Assembly: GCA_028876585.1 (NCBI GenBank)
Contig: JAGWRL010000050.1
Location: forward strand, 1-7,603
Length of the DNA: 7,603 bases
DNA from: Pseudomonadota bacterium
GTDB lineage: Bacteria > Pseudomonadota > Alphaproteobacteria > Rhizobiales > Beijerinckiaceae
Direction of reading: 5' to 3'
Part shown: positions 7,031-7,603 of the stretch, one piece after another
How positions within the stretch are numbered: position 1 is the stretch's first letter
Layout of the letters: the number at the start of each line of letters is the position of its first letter
Translations under genes and position numbers: made by a program
Notes under the pieces: generated by a model
What the model was told of the DNA's origin: nothing
What the model saw: only the letters and a program-made list of their open reading frames with translations
Databases searched by the model: none

Positions 7031-7031
7031 C
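6613..7031 (-). pseudogene. IS3-family transposase OrfB, C-terminal fragment (broken)
   Basis: This is the remnant of the DDE integrase core of an IS3-family transposase. Reading from high to low coordinates, 7031 to about 6940 gives LGAWSWRAVGYAISRSIDIR, matching the usual L-D-A-W-S-R...G-Y-A-I-S-R-x-I-D region, with glycine replacing aspartate and tryptophan replacing arginine. A frameshift with a small deletion near 6935-6945 moves to another frame, giving PPPGCIHHSDRGPQYAAQA. An in-frame amber TAG at 6886-6888 follows. The frame then continues as RETLARHGVVGSM, DNAKAESF, VYNRRRPHSALGYLSPQQFE, ending at a TGA at 6613. The second catalytic D (6916-6918) and the E (6808-6810) remain, with exactly 35 codons between them if the amber codon is counted, as in intact D(35)E elements. 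The amber thus replaced a residue, probably tyrosine. Traces of homology may continue to about 7065. It is inactive. Confidence 0.9.
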
Positions 7032-7043
7032 GCTGATTCAAAA

Positions 7044-7066
7044 CTCGCGGACTGTTCTTCCGCGAG
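7044..7066 (+). repeat. Hairpin in the IS5 leader
   Basis: CTCGCGG (7044-7050) and CCGCGAG (7060-7066) form a perfect 7-bp stem with a 9-nt loop; AA/TT can extend it past one bulged G. It lies between the presumed IS end and the transposase start. In other IS families such terminal hairpins block translation from outside read-through transcripts, so this could do the same, but there is no direct evidence. Confidence 0.55.
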
Positions 7067-7110
7067 GTTGGAGACGACGGCGCTCGCACTAAATTTACAG
7101 ATTCCTTGCC

Positions 7111-7115
7111 GGGAG
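7111..7115 (+). promoter_or_regulatory. Ribosome binding site for the IS5 transposase GTG start
   Basis: GGGAG lies nine bases before the GTG at 7125. This favours GTG 7125 over the upstream in-frame TTG at 7068, which has no well-spaced Shine-Dalgarno. Confidence 0.5.
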
Positions 7116-7124
7116 TCTCCGCAC

Positions 7125-7603
7125 GTGCCGAACGCCGCCGTCCAAGCCGAATCTACGCCCCTTTCCGCCTTTCGTCAGCCCTGCGTTTCGGACGAAGCAT
7201 GGGCGCTGATCATGCATCTCTTCCCTCTCGCCGCAGCGACGGGAAGGCCGCGTAAATGGGCGATGCGGCTCCTGTTGGAGGCTGTCATCTTCGTGCTTCG
7301 GACCGGCTGCCAATGGCGCGCATTGCCTGAGAAATACCCGCCGCACAGCACAGTCCAGCGCCATTTCTATGCCTGGCGTGACGCCGGCCTCTTCGAGCGG
7401 ATCAACCACGTCATGGTGACGATCGGCCGCGAGCGGGAGGGGCGCGAAGCCGCTCCATCCGCTGGCGTCATGACAGCCAGTCGGTGAAGACCAGCGAGAT
7501 GGGCGGGACCAAGGGCTATGACGGCGGGAAGAAGATCAACGGGCTGAAGCGCCACCTGCTCGTGGATGTCGGCGGACGCCTGCTCTCGGCCTGTATATCG
7601 CCG
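7125..7603 (+). pseudogene. IS5-family transposase, frameshifted and 3'-truncated by window edge
   Basis: This is the N-terminal part of an IS5-family DDE transposase with the DUF4096-type start. The first frame gives VSDEAWALIMHLFP, GRPRKWAMRLLLEAV, VLRTGCQWRALPEKYPPHST, a Y-A-W-R-D-A-G-L-F-E-R-I segment and REAAPSAGV, then meets TGA at 7485-7487. The family continues as G-V-I-D-S-Q-S-V-K-T. Here GTC at 7467-7469 is followed by only two bases (AT) and then GAC AGC CAG in the next frame. One base is therefore missing at 7470-7471, immediately before the first catalytic aspartate (7472-7474). The second frame is open to the window end with DSQSVKTSEM, GYDGGKKINGLKRHLLVDV. No slippery run is present, so decay is likelier than programmed frameshifting, although some IS5 subgroups do use the latter. 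Confidence 0.88.

Larger units (their letters stand above)
7028..7603 (+). mobile_element. IS5-family insertion sequence, left part, runs off window
   Basis: An IS5-type element begins close to where IS3 homology ends. The left end is placed at about 7028 because CTAAG (7025-7029) would suit the T-N-A or similar short targets of this family, and AGACGCTGATTCAAA (7028-7042) could be its terminal repeat. Both are inference, since the right end lies outside the window. The leader 7028-7124 holds a hairpin and the likely ribosome site of the transposase. Confidence 0.6.

Overview
The window is very GC-rich, with codons ending mostly in G or C. Its protein sequences and IS types resemble those of Alphaproteobacteria, probably Hyphomicrobiales; this is an impression from composition and motifs, not a database result. 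It splits into two unlike halves.

Bases 1-6445 hold five tightly packed genes on the + strand. They are: (1) the 3' part of an isocitrate lyase/PEP mutase-family C-C lyase that looks like a methylisocitrate lyase; (2) a HyuB-type hydantoinase B/oxoprolinase subunit; (3) the matching HyuA-type ATP-binding subunit; (4) an isochorismatase-fold protein whose catalytic cysteine is glycine; and (5) an FAD-dependent oxidoreductase of the fumarate reductase/ketosteroid dehydrogenase superfamily. All four internal junctions are exactly 4-nt stop/start overlaps (ATGA, GTGA, ATGA, ATGA), which points to one co-transcribed and translationally coupled operon. The operon's promoter and first gene start lie upstream of the window. 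The set looks catabolic: ATP-dependent ring opening or carboxylation, a flavin redox step, and a lyase that breaks a substituted malate- or citrate-like acid. The substrate cannot be read from sequence, and I do not recognise this exact combination as a characterised pathway.

Bases 6446-6583 are a short non-coding spacer with a cluster of GC palindromes and no convincing terminator. From about 6584 onward the sequence is decayed mobile DNA. It contains the 3' half of an IS3-family transposase on the - strand, broken by an amber codon, a frameshift with a small deletion, and a missing N-terminal half. This abuts the 5' part of an IS5-family transposase on the + strand, which is frameshifted just before its first catalytic aspartate and runs off the window. 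The arrangement suggests an IS5-type element inserted into, or replaced, the upstream part of an older IS3 copy just downstream of the operon. No tRNA, rRNA, CRISPR array or riboswitch was seen.
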